A stretch of DNA of 64,000 nt from Falsiroseomonas frigidaquae (GTDB lineage Bacteria > Pseudomonadota > Alphaproteobacteria > Acetobacterales > Acetobacteraceae): NCBI RefSeq assembly GCF_012163145.1, contig NZ_JAAVTX010000002.1, positions 806,001 to 870,000 of the forward strand, written 5' to 3'. This document shows positions 6,406 to 14,169 of the stretch, one piece after another (within the stretch, counting starts at the first letter, position 1; each line of letters begins with the position of its first letter). The translations under genes were made by a program, and so were the position numbers. The notes under the pieces were generated by a model. The model saw only the letters and a list, made by a program, of their open reading frames with translations, was not told the DNA's origin and searched no databases.

Positions 6406-8496
6406 TCAGCCCGCCTCCAGCCAGGCGGCCAGCGCCAGCAGCGCCACCAGCGTGCCGAAGGGCAGCATCAGGGTGGCCGTCAGCGGCAGGTCGCGCAGCT
6501 GCTCCGCCCGCGCCGCCAGCGCATCCCGCAGCCGGGCCAAGGGTGCCAGCAACCGGGCCTCGGAGGGATCGGTGAAGCCGGAGGTGACGCGGGCCGCGCC
6601 CGGGTCGCCCGGACGCGCCATCTCCACGGATTCATGCGCCGCCAGCAGCGAACCGCCCAGCATCCGCCGCAGCGGCTGGCCGAAGCCGGCAGCCGAGGGC
6701 TGGGTGACGGGATCACCAAAAGGCAGGTGCTGCGGCGGGGCCATGAAGCCGCCATCCCAGGCCGGGCCGCGCGCCACGCCCGCCGGCGCACGGCGCCGCA
6801 CCAGCCACCAGATGGCGCCGCCCACCACCGCCAGCAGCAGCGTCAGCGCCAGCGGCCAGTAGCGCGCCCCACCATCGCCGACGCGGACCATCGCCAGGCC
6901 GCTGCGCTCCACCATGCCATGCGGCACCAGCACCTGCACCGCGCCCTCCGCCAGGCCGAGCAGCGTGCCGGGCAGCAGCCCGAACAGGATGGTGAGCGCG
7001 GCCGGCAGCAGCAGCGCCAGCCGGGCGGGCATCGGCCCATCCACCGCCCCCGCGGCGCGCGGCGTGCGCGGCCGGCCGAGGAAGACCAGCCCGAACAGCC
7101 GCACCATCGCCGCCGCCGCCAGCGCCGCGGCCAGTGCGGCCGCCGCCACCACCGCCACGCCGAGCACCTGGAAGGCCAGATCACCCACCCGCCAAGCCGC
7201 CAGCAGCGCCTGCAGCAGCAACCATTCGCTGGCGAAGCCCGACAGCGGCGGCAGGCTGGCCGCGGCCGCGGCGCCAACCAGCACGGCGCCGGCGGTCCAG
7301 GGCATGGCGTGGATCAGCCCGCCCAGCCGGTCCAGCCGGCGCGACGCCGCGCCATGCGCGACTTCCCCCATGCCGAGGAACAGCAGCGACTTGAACATGG
7401 CGTGGTTCAGCGCGTGCAGCAGCGCCGCACCCGCCGCCAGCCCGGCCAGCACGCCGAGATCCGCCGCGCGGAAGCACGCCGCCAAACCAAGTCCGAGGCA
7501 GATCAGGCCGATATTCTCGATGGTGGAGCAGGCCAGCAGGGTCTTGCCGTCCTCCTCCAGATTGGCGCGCAGCGCGCCGAGCACGGCGGAAGCCGCCCCC
7601 AGCACCAGCAGCGGCACGCCCCACCACAGGGGCTGCGCCGGGCCGGACAGGTCCAGCAGAAGGCGCGCCAGCACATAGACCGCGACCTTGGTCATGGCGC
7701 CCGACATCAGCGCGGAAACGTGGCTCGGCGCGGCGGCATGGGCCAGCGGCAGCCAGTTGTGCAGCGGCACCAGCCCGGCCTTGGCGCCGGCGCCGACCAC
7801 CACCAGCGCCAGCACCGCCGCCGCCACCCAGCCCTGCGGCGGCGCGACGCGGATGGCCGCGAAGGACAGGTCGCCCGCCACGCCGCCCAGCAGGCCAACC
7901 GCCGGCACCAGGCAGACACCGCCGAGCAGCGCGAAGGCTAGATAGCGCCGTGCCGCATGCCGATTTTCCGCCTGCGCATGATCGGCGGCGACCAGGACCC
8001 AGGAGGCGAGGGACATCGCCTCGAACCCCAGCAGCAGGGTGAAGCCATCGGCCGCGACCAGCGCCAGCGCCATGCCGGCCAGGAACAGCGGATAGGCCGC
8101 CAGCAGCCGCGGTGCGGCAAGGGGATGCGCCAGGCCGAACAGCGCGGAGCACGCCGCGGCCAGCCCCAGCAGCAGCAGGAACCAGGCGGACAGCGCATCC
8201 ACCGCCACCAGCGCCGGCACGCCGAGCGGCAGCGCCTGCACCGGAAGCGCGCCCGCCAACAGCACCGCCAGCCCCACCCCGGCCAGCACCGCCGCCGCAA
8301 AAAGGCAGAAGCCGTGCACCACCAGCCCCGCCCAGGCAAAGCGCGCCAGCGGCACGGCCACCACCGCCAGCAGCGCGAGGCCCGCCAGGATGAGGATGAG
8401 CGCCGTCAGCACGGCAGGAGGGGAAAGCGGGTCACCGGCTGCCAGCTTAGGAGCCCGCCCGCGCCGGCAGAAGGGGGCGCCCAGGCGCTGCGCCAT
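6406..8496 (-). CDS. hyfB: HyfB/NuoL-like proton-translocating membrane subunit
   Basis: A 696-residue antiporter-type subunit with roughly 16 membrane helices and a late soluble loop (around 560-660). Conserved features are KAGLVPLHNWLPLAHAAAPSH, STIENIGLICLGLGL and HALNHAMFKSLLFLGMG, the channel Lys/Glu/His set of this family. First gene of the complex operon; transcription probably starts in the 8500-8655 space shared with the divergent TRAP genes. The start is uncertain: ATG at 8496 has no obvious ribosome site, and a later in-frame start nearer the first helix is possible. Confidence 0.87.
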   Translation of the reverse strand: MAQRLGAPFCRRGRAPKLAAGDPLSPPAVLTALILILAGLALLAVVAVPLARFAWAGLVVHGFCLFAAAVLAGVGLAVLLAGALPVQALPLGVPALVAVDALSAWFLLLLGLAAACSALFGLAHPLAAPRLLAAYPLFLAGMALALVAADGFTLLLGFEAMSLASWVLVAADHAQAENRHAARRYLAFALLGGVCLVPAVGLLGGVAGDLSFAAIRVAPPQGWVAAAVLALVVVGAGAKAGLVPLHNWLPLAHAAAPSHVSALMSGAMTKVAVYVLARLLLDLSGPAQPLWWGVPLLVLGAASAVLGALRANLEEDGKTLLACSTIENIGLICLGLGLAACFRAADLGVLAGLAAGAALLHALNHAMFKSLLFLGMGEVAHGAASRRLDRLGGLIHAMPWTAGAVLVGAAAAASLPPLSGFASEWLLLQALLAAWRVGDLAFQVLGVAVVAAAALAAALAAAAMVRLFGLVFLGRPRTPRAAGAVDGPMPARLALLLPAALTILFGLLPGTLLGLAEGAVQVLVPHGMVERSGLAMVRVGDGGARYWPLALTLLLAVVGGAIWWLVRRRAPAGVARGPAWDGGFMAPPQHLPFGDPVTQPSAAGFGQPLRRMLGGSLLAAHESVEMARPGDPGAARVTSGFTDPSEARLLAPLARLRDALAARAEQLRDLPLTATLMLPFGTLVALLALAAWLEAG

Positions 8497-8655
8497 CAAG
8501 TCTCGTATGGGCGCGGATTTTGCCGGCCCGGCAAGGCGCCGCTTTCCAAGGCCAGCCGCCAGCGCTACAGCAACCCGCCTGGCCTATTTCGGCGCCGCGC
8601 CCGGCGTGGCACGGCGCCGCGAGACCGGGTGAAACAACCCTGATGCCTTGAGGGG

Positions 8656-9216
8656 ATGCGTCCTTTGGGCCCGTTGCTCGCCTTCAGCCGCGGCGTCGAT
8701 GCCCTGAACACCGGCTTCGGGCGCATCGCGGACTACCTGGTCCTGATCGCCTGCGCTGTCAGCGCCGGCAATGCATTCCTGCGCTATGGCTTCTCCGCCG
8801 GCTCCAACGCCTGGCTGGAGGTGCAGTGGTATTGCTTCGCCGGGATGGTGATGCTCGGCGCCAGCTACACGCTGCGCCGGAACGAGCATGTCCGGGTGGA
8901 CCTGGTCTATGGCGCGCTGGGGCAGCGGGCGCGGATCTGGGTGGATATCCTCGGCCTGACCTTCTTCCTGATGCCGGCCATGGCGCTGCTGGCCTGGATG
9001 ACCTGGCCCTTCTTCATCGAATCCTGGGTGCGGGAGGAAATCTCCTCCTCCCCCGGCGGGCTGATCCGCTGGCCGGTCAAGCTGCTGCTGCCGCTGGGTT
9101 TTTGCCTGATGTGCGCGCAGGGGCTTTCGGAACTGGTGAAGCGCGTGGCGGTGCTGCGGGGCGTCGAGCTGCCGCGCGGCCAGCTTTTCGCCACCTACGC
9201 CCGCCCCGACCAGTGA
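8656..9216 (+). CDS. dctQ: TRAP transporter small permease (DctQ family)
   Basis: A 186-residue protein with four predicted membrane helices, including LEVQWYCFAGMVMLGASYTLRRNEHVRVDL, the conserved loop of the DctQ family (Pfam DctQ). It partners the large permease DctM, and together they import an organic-acid-type substrate driven by Na+ or H+. The start has gagggg a few bases upstream. It lies 36 bp before dctM in the same direction. A DctP-family binding protein is at 14170-15258 on the other strand and could serve this permease. Confidence 0.9.
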   Translation: MRPLGPLLAFSRGVDALNTGFGRIADYLVLIACAVSAGNAFLRYGFSAGSNAWLEVQWYCFAGMVMLGASYTLRRNEHVRVDLVYGALGQRARIWVDILGLTFFLMPAMALLAWMTWPFFIESWVREEISSSPGGLIRWPVKLLLPLGFCLMCAQGLSELVKRVAVLRGVELPRGQLFATYARPDQ

Positions 9217-9252
9217 GCACCACCCCCGCACGCCGCCCGAAGGCCTGATACG

Positions 9253-10668
9253 ATGCTCCATGAGGATATCATGCCGCCGCTGATGTTCGGCGGGCTGGTG
9301 GTGTTCCTGCTGATAGGCTTCCCCGCGGCCTTCTCCCTGGCCGCCGTCGGGCTGTTCTTCGGCTTCATCTCCATCGAGCTCGGCTTCTTCCCGGAAGCCT
9401 GGATGTTCAACCTGCCGCTGCGGGTCTTCGGCATCCTGTCCAACGATTTGCTGCTGGCGATCCCGTTCTTCACGCTGATGGGCGCCGTGCTGGAACGCTG
9501 CGGGCTGGCGGAGGACCTGCTGGAGGGCACCGGCCAGCTCTTCGGCAAGATCCCCGGCGGGTTGGCCTATGCCGTCATCATCGTCGGCGCCATCCTGGGC
9601 GCCATCACCGGCACGGTCGCCGCCAGCGTCATCTCCATGGGCATGATCAGCCTGCCGATCATGATGCGCTACGGCTACGACATGCGGATCGCGACGGGCG
9701 TGATCGCCGCGTCGGGCACCATCACCCAGGTCATCCCGCCCTCGCTCGTGTTGATCGTGCTGTCGGACCAGCTCGGGCAGAGCGTGGGGGACATGTATGC
9801 CGGCGCCATCGGGCCGTCGCTGCTGCAGATATCGCTGTTCCTGCTGTTCATCTGGGGCGTGTCCATCTTCCAGCCGCACAAGGTGCCGCCGCTGCCGGCG
9901 GAGGCGCTGGCACCGCGTGACTGGCGGCTGTGGTGGCGGGTGCTGAAGGGCATGGTCCCGTCGATGGGCCTGATCTTCATGGTGCTCGGCACCATCTTCC
10001 TCGGCCTCGCCACCCCCACCGAGGCCGGCGCCATGGGCGTGGTCGGCGCCGTGGTGCTGGCCGCGCTGAACCGGCGGCTGACCTGGCCGCTGATCCGCCA
10101 GGCGATGGGCAATACCATGCGGATCACCAGCATGGTCATCTTCATCCTGATCGGCGCCACGGTCTTCACCCTGGTGTTCCAGGGGGTGGATGGCGGCATC
10201 TGGATCGAGCATTTGCTCGGCCTGCTGCCGGGCGGTCAGACCGGCTTCCTGGTCTTCGTCAATATCTTCATCTTCTTCCTGGCCTTCTTCCTCGACTTCT
10301 TCGAGATCGCCTTCATCGTCATCCCGCTGCTGGCCCCGGTGGCCAAGTCGCTCGGCATCGACCTGGTGTGGTTCGGCGTGCTCATCTGCATCAACATGCA
10401 GACCGCCTTCATGCACCCGCCCTTCGGCTTCGCGCTGTTCTACCTGCGCGGCGTGGCGCCGAAATCGGTGCTGACGCGGGACATCTACCTGGGCGCCATC
10501 CCCTGGCTGGGCCTGCAGCTGCTGTTGGTGGCTGTGGTGATCTTCTGGCCGCAGAGCGTGACCTACTGGCTGGACCGCGGACCGCGGGTGGACCCGAGCA
10601 CCGTCATCATCGACCTGCCGCCGCCGGTCTCAACGCCGGACATCCCCTCGGTGCCGATCTTCCAATGA
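9253..10668 (+). CDS. dctM: TRAP transporter large permease (DctM family)
   Basis: A 471-residue integral membrane protein with about 12-13 helices. Family features include the N-terminal FLLIGFPAAFSLAAVGLFF, GAILGAITGTVAASVISMG, and ATPTEAGAMGVVGA. It is longer than a canonical DctM (about 425) because of a loop near 200-230 and a C-terminal extension after WLDRGPRVDPS, as often seen in the subfamily assigned to mannitol/chloroaromatic compounds. Substrate cannot be read from sequence. Its stop overlaps the start of trmO by 4 bp. Confidence 0.92.
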   Translation: MLHEDIMPPLMFGGLVVFLLIGFPAAFSLAAVGLFFGFISIELGFFPEAWMFNLPLRVFGILSNDLLLAIPFFTLMGAVLERCGLAEDLLEGTGQLFGKIPGGLAYAVIIVGAILGAITGTVAASVISMGMISLPIMMRYGYDMRIATGVIAASGTITQVIPPSLVLIVLSDQLGQSVGDMYAGAIGPSLLQISLFLLFIWGVSIFQPHKVPPLPAEALAPRDWRLWWRVLKGMVPSMGLIFMVLGTIFLGLATPTEAGAMGVVGAVVLAALNRRLTWPLIRQAMGNTMRITSMVIFILIGATVFTLVFQGVDGGIWIEHLLGLLPGGQTGFLVFVNIFIFFLAFFLDFFEIAFIVIPLLAPVAKSLGIDLVWFGVLICINMQTAFMHPPFGFALFYLRGVAPKSVLTRDIYLGAIPWLGLQLLLVAVVIFWPQSVTYWLDRGPRVDPSTVIIDLPPPVSTPDIPSVPIFQ

Positions 10669-11120
10669 AGCTGGTCCCGATCGGCACGGTCGATGGCGGC
10701 CGGGCGGAACCCCTCGACGATGCCTGGGACAGCGTCGAGGCCGAAATCCGGCTGGACCCCGCCGTGCTGGGGCCGGACGCGGCGCTGGGGCTCGATCAGT
10801 TCAGCCACATCCTGGTGGTGTTCGGCTTCCACCGCCTGGACGCAGCTTCGGTGGAGGACAACGCCCGACACCCGCGCGGCCGCCAGGACTGGCCGCGCAT
10901 GGGCATCCTGGCCCAGCGCGGCGCGCCGCGGCCAAACCGGATCGGCGTGACCACCTGCACGCTGCTCTCCGCCCAGGGCCTGGTGCTGCGGGTGCGCGGG
11001 CTGGATGCGATTGCCGGCAGCCCGGTCTTCGACATCAAGCCGCACATGACCGGCTTCGACCCGCGCGGCGAAATCCGCGAGCCCGACTGGGCGCGGGAGA
11101 TCATGGCCGGCTACTGGTAG
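10665..11120 (+). CDS. trmO: TrmO-type tRNA (t6A37) N6-methyltransferase domain protein
   Basis: A 151-residue protein of the TsaA/TrmO (UPF0066) family, which methylates N6 of threonylcarbamoyl-adenosine 37 in certain tRNAs using S-adenosylmethionine. Family markers: the opening PIGTV, LDQFSHILVVFGFHR, PRGRQDWPRMGILAQRGAPRPNRIG, and the C-terminal DIKPHMTGFDP. It is the single-domain form without the extra C-terminal domain of E. coli TrmO. The ATG overlaps the dctM stop (ATGA), an unusual coupling between a transporter and a tRNA-modification gene, probably only an operon convenience. Confidence 0.85.
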   Translation: MKLVPIGTVDGGRAEPLDDAWDSVEAEIRLDPAVLGPDAALGLDQFSHILVVFGFHRLDAASVEDNARHPRGRQDWPRMGILAQRGAPRPNRIGVTTCTLLSAQGLVLRVRGLDAIAGSPVFDIKPHMTGFDPRGEIREPDWAREIMAGYW

Positions 11121-11181
11121 CCCGCCCCTTGCGGCGCCGCCCAGGCCGGGCGAAAGCGCCGCGACGCGGAGAGCGAACCAG

Positions 11182-11484
11182 ATGGCTGACGACGAGTATG
11201 TCTTCGACGAGGCGACCGGCGAATGGCGCCCCGCCAGCGAAATCGCCGCCGCCACCACGCCCGGCCCGGCGGTCATCCGCGATGCCGCCGGCAATGCCCT
11301 GGCCGATGGCGATTCCGTCACCCTGATCAAGGATCTGAAGGTGAAGGGCGCCAATCAGACGCTGAAGCAGGGCACGGTCATCCGCTCCATCCGCCTGACC
11401 GACAATCCCGAGGAAATCGACTGCCGGCACGACAGCATCAAGGGGCTGGTGCTGCGCACGGAATTCGTCCGCAAGCGAGGGTAG
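11182..11484 (+). CDS. PhnA/YjdM-like protein lacking the zinc ribbon
   Basis: A 100-residue protein whose last two thirds (GDSVTLIKDLKVKGANQTLKQGTVIRSIRL and the end CRHDSIKGLVLRTEFVRKRG) clearly match the C-terminal domain of PhnA/YjdM. The usual N-terminal CPxC zinc ribbon is absent, replaced by an acidic stretch MADDEYVFDEATGEWRPASE. Family members are often labelled alkylphosphonate-utilisation proteins, but the biochemical role is not established, and no phosphonate gene is nearby. It follows trmO in the same direction with a 61-bp gap. The short form looks complete, not truncated. Confidence 0.8.
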   Translation: MADDEYVFDEATGEWRPASEIAAATTPGPAVIRDAAGNALADGDSVTLIKDLKVKGANQTLKQGTVIRSIRLTDNPEEIDCRHDSIKGLVLRTEFVRKRG

Positions 11485-11493
11485 CCGCCCCGC

Positions 11494-12321
11494 TCAGATC
11501 ATCTCGAGCGGTCGCTTGCGCTTCGGCGGCGGGAAGGCGGCGTCGATTTCGGCCAAGTCCTGCTCCGTCAGCCGCAAATCCCGCGCCGCGACATTGGCGC
11601 GAAGATGCGCCGGGTCGCTCGCCTTCGGAATGGCGATCACCCCCGGCCGCGCGAGAACGAAAGCCAGCGCCACCTGCGCCGGCGCCACGCCATGCCGCTC
11701 CGCCACCACCCGCAAGGCCTTATGCCGCAACAAGGCGCCGCCCTGGCCGATCGGGGAATAGGCCATCACCGGCATCGCCCGCGCCGCGCAGAAGGGCAGC
11801 AGGTCATATTCCACGCCGCGCGCCTCCAGGTTCCACAGCACCTGGTCCGTGGCGCAATCCGCCAGCGCCGGGCCCAACTCCTCCAGGTCGTCGACATCCA
11901 GGTTGGACACGCCCCAGCGCGCGATCTGGCCCCTGGCCAGCGCCGCCTCCATCGCCTGCACCGTCTCCGCCAGCGGCACGCCGCCCCGCCAATGCAGCAG
12001 GTACAGGTCCAGCCGCTCCACCCGCAGCCGCTTCAGGCTGGCCGCCAGGGCCAGCGGCAGTTTCTTCGCGGACGCATTGTGCGGATAGACCTTGGAGACG
12101 AGGAACACCTCCTCCCGCCGCCCGGCGATGGCATCGCCCACCACCTCCTCCGCGCCGCCCTCGCCATACATCTCCGCCGTGTCGATCAGCTTCAGGCCCA
12201 GATCCAGGCCGAGCCGCAGCGCATCCGCCTCCGCCCGCCGATCCCCACCCTCACCCATCCGCCAACTGCCGTGGCCGAGCGCCGGCACCGTGACACCATC
12301 CTGAAACCGCACCTGATCCAT
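11494..12321 (-). CDS. Aldo/keto reductase
   Basis: A 275-residue (alpha/beta)8 NADPH-dependent oxidoreductase. Catalytic tetrad residues are recognisable: Asp and Tyr in LIDTAEMYGEG, Lys in VSKVYPHNAS, and His in LYLLHWRG. The cofactor-binding end is VIAIPKASDPAHLRANVAA. It is closest to the subgroup that reduces small aldehydes/ketones (DkgA/B- or YeaE-like); substrate not predictable. It converges on the phnA-like gene. Its ATG overlaps another ATG on the opposite strand at 12320, so the next gene is divergent with almost no promoter space unless that gene starts at 12356. Confidence 0.9.
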   Translation of the reverse strand: MDQVRFQDGVTVPALGHGSWRMGEGGDRRAEADALRLGLDLGLKLIDTAEMYGEGGAEEVVGDAIAGRREEVFLVSKVYPHNASAKKLPLALAASLKRLRVERLDLYLLHWRGGVPLAETVQAMEAALARGQIARWGVSNLDVDDLEELGPALADCATDQVLWNLEARGVEYDLLPFCAARAMPVMAYSPIGQGGALLRHKALRVVAERHGVAPAQVALAFVLARPGVIAIPKASDPAHLRANVAARDLRLTEQDLAEIDAAFPPPKRKRPLEMI

Positions 12322-12355
12322 GGAACCCACGCCTCCCGCATCCCATCTGCGCAAC

Positions 12356-12994
12356 ATGATCCGCATCGCGCTCCCCCTCGCGACCTTCATGGTCGCCGCC
12401 ACCCTCGGCAACGCACAACCCGTGCCGAGCGTCCAAGGCCAGGTGCCGGAGGAAATCGGCTCCTGGCGCCTGTCCTGCCTGCAGGACCGCATGACCGACC
12501 GCGCCGACTGCCTGCTGCGCCACCGCGAACCCGTGGAACAATCGCAGAGCGCGACCGGATCCTCCCTCGTCCTCGAAGTGCAGGACCGCGGCGGACACCT
12601 GGTGCCCGTCATCGCCGCGCGCGACCTCTCCCTCGAATCCGCCAGCCGCGGCCTGCTGGCCGTGACCGGCACCGCACAACTCCGCTTCCCACCCAACCGC
12701 TACTTCGAACTGCCCTGCACCCTGGAAGGCCGCAGCCTGGTCTGCGCCCCACGCCCCGAAGACGCACCCCGCGCCGCCAGCGAACTCGCCACCGCCGAAA
12801 CCGCCCTGGTCCGCATGACCGGCCTCGGCGCCGGCTCCGACCGCGCCGACCCCGCCGAACTCCGCCTGAACCAGACCCAGACCGCCCTGGCCCGCTTCCG
12901 CGCCCGCGTGCCGGAAGGCAGCACCCCACCGCCGTCCTCCGGCCTCACCCTCCCCGACATCACCAACCGCCTGCAACGCCTCTTCGGAAACTGA
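12356..12994 (+). CDS. Secreted protein of unknown function, two cysteine pairs
   Basis: About 212 residues, with a signal peptide (MIRIALPLATFMVAATLGNAQ). The mature domain starts GSWRLSCLQDRMTDRADCLLRH and later has FELPCTLEGRSLVCAP, so four cysteines could make two disulfides. The spacing faintly resembles the IalB (invasion-associated locus B) family, but the match is too weak to adopt. An in-frame ATG at 12320 would add twelve residues before the hydrophobic core; 12356 is preferred because it gives a normal signal peptide. The C-terminal quarter is Pro/Ser/Thr-rich then helical. Confidence 0.6.
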   Translation: MIRIALPLATFMVAATLGNAQPVPSVQGQVPEEIGSWRLSCLQDRMTDRADCLLRHREPVEQSQSATGSSLVLEVQDRGGHLVPVIAARDLSLESASRGLLAVTGTAQLRFPPNRYFELPCTLEGRSLVCAPRPEDAPRAASELATAETALVRMTGLGAGSDRADPAELRLNQTQTALARFRARVPEGSTPPPSSGLTLPDITNRLQRLFGN

Positions 12995-13032
12995 CGCCGA
13001 GACCGGGATGGCCGGGGGGGGCGCGGGTGATT

Positions 13033-13240
13033 GCAGGAGGGGCGCTGCCCCTCCTGCACCTCCCCGCAAAGGGCTTTGGCCCTTTGAACCCATGAATATG
13101 AGCAGAAATGGAGAGAGGGCCGGAGCAACCGCCTGTTCAGCGGGACTGCTGGCCCCCTCTCCATTTCTGCTCAAGGTCCTCGCGGTCCAGGGGCCCGAGG
13201 CCCCTGGCAGGGGGTGCAGGGGGACAGCGTCCCCCTGCAG
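13033..13240. repeat. Multi-hairpin intergenic repeat with nested palindrome (form A)
   Basis: The 275-bp space between the secreted protein and uppP is a chain of perfect or near-perfect hairpins: 13033-13057, 13068-13085 (aaagggc-tttg-gccctt), 13100-13172, 13187-13207 (ccaggggcc-cga-ggcccctgg) and 13215-13239. Two of these modules recur in the same order at 30807-30912. The 13100-13172 hairpin has arms of about 22 bp (gagcagaaatgg... / ...ccatttctgctc) and is absent from the other copy, so it looks inserted between the modules. It may also terminate both convergent genes. Confidence 0.75.
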
Positions 13241-13269
13241 GCAACTCGAGCCCCCAGGGCCGCCCAGTC

Positions 13270-14073
13270 TCAGCGCAGGATCAGAAAGGCGAGCATGAGG
13301 GTGCCGAGGGCGATGCGGTAGTAGCCGAAGGGGGTGAAGCCGATGCGGGAGATGACGCGCATCAGCCATTGCACGATGACCAGGGCGACCGCGAAGGCGG
13401 TGACGAAGCCGATGCTGATCTGGCCGAGATCGGACAGGTCCAGTTCCGCGCGGGCCTTGTAGAGGCTGTAGGCGGTGGCGGCGAACATGGTGGGGATGGC
13501 GAGGACAAAGCTGAATTCCGCGGCGGTGCGTCGTTCGACGCCGACGAGGAGCGCGGTGATGATGGTGGCACCGGAGCGGGAGGTGCCCGGGATCATGGCG
13601 AGTGCCTGGCCGAAGCCGATCAGCAGGGCTGCGAGGGGGCCCATCTGGGGCACGGTGTGGATGGAGGGGGTGGGGCGCCAGCGTTCGATGGCGATGATGG
13701 CGATGCCGCCGAGGATCAGCGCGAAGCAGACCACCCAGGGGCTGAACAGCAGGCGGGTGATGGTGCCGTGGAAGGTGGCGCCCAGGAAGGCGGCGGGCAG
13801 GAAGGCCAGGATCAGGTTCTGCGCGTAGAAGCGTTCCGGGCCGGGTTTCCAGGCCAGTGTGGCCAGTCGCCAGAGCGTGGCGCGGAACACGACGATGACG
13901 GCGAGGACGGCGCCGAGCTGGATGCAGATTTCGAAGGTCTTCCCGGGCGGTCCCTGGAAGCCGATGAGTTCGCCGAGGAGGATGAGGTGGCCGGTGGAGG
14001 AGATGGGCAGGAATTCAGTCGCGCCCTCGACCACGCCCATGGCCAGGGCAGACAGTAGCGTCCCGAGATCCAT
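13270..14073 (-). CDS. uppP: Undecaprenyl-diphosphatase (BacA family)
   Basis: A 267-residue membrane enzyme with about eight helices that recycles undecaprenyl diphosphate to the monophosphate lipid carrier for peptidoglycan and surface polysaccharide. The two catalytic motifs are present: EGATEFLPISSTGHLIL (near 16-32, with the essential Glu) and PGTSRSGATI (near 160-170). Length and motifs are those of a functional UppP. It is monocistronic and converges on the hairpin repeat at 13033-13240. Confidence 0.95.
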   Translation of the reverse strand: MDLGTLLSALAMGVVEGATEFLPISSTGHLILLGELIGFQGPPGKTFEICIQLGAVLAVIVVFRATLWRLATLAWKPGPERFYAQNLILAFLPAAFLGATFHGTITRLLFSPWVVCFALILGGIAIIAIERWRPTPSIHTVPQMGPLAALLIGFGQALAMIPGTSRSGATIITALLVGVERRTAAEFSFVLAIPTMFAATAYSLYKARAELDLSDLGQISIGFVTAFAVALVIVQWLMRVISRIGFTPFGYYRIALGTLMLAFLILR

Positions 14074-14169
14074 CCGTGCCTCATCCGTACCGGTGTCGTC
14101 CCCGGCTATACGGCAGTGGCCGGCGCGCCGCGATGGCGCGCCGGCTGGGATGGCCGCGAATTTATCGGC

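Noticed and set aside
8584..10416. 610-codon open frame antisense to dctQM
   Set aside because: Composition is His/Gln/Asp/Glu-rich low complexity typical of antisense frames in high-GC genes; the opposite strand has clear TRAP permease families.
12356..12994. Calling the secreted protein IalB
   Set aside because: Only loose cysteine spacing matches; the rest does not.
13008..13298. 96-codon frame across the hairpin repeat
   Set aside because: It simply reads through palindromic repeat modules and overlaps the end of uppP.
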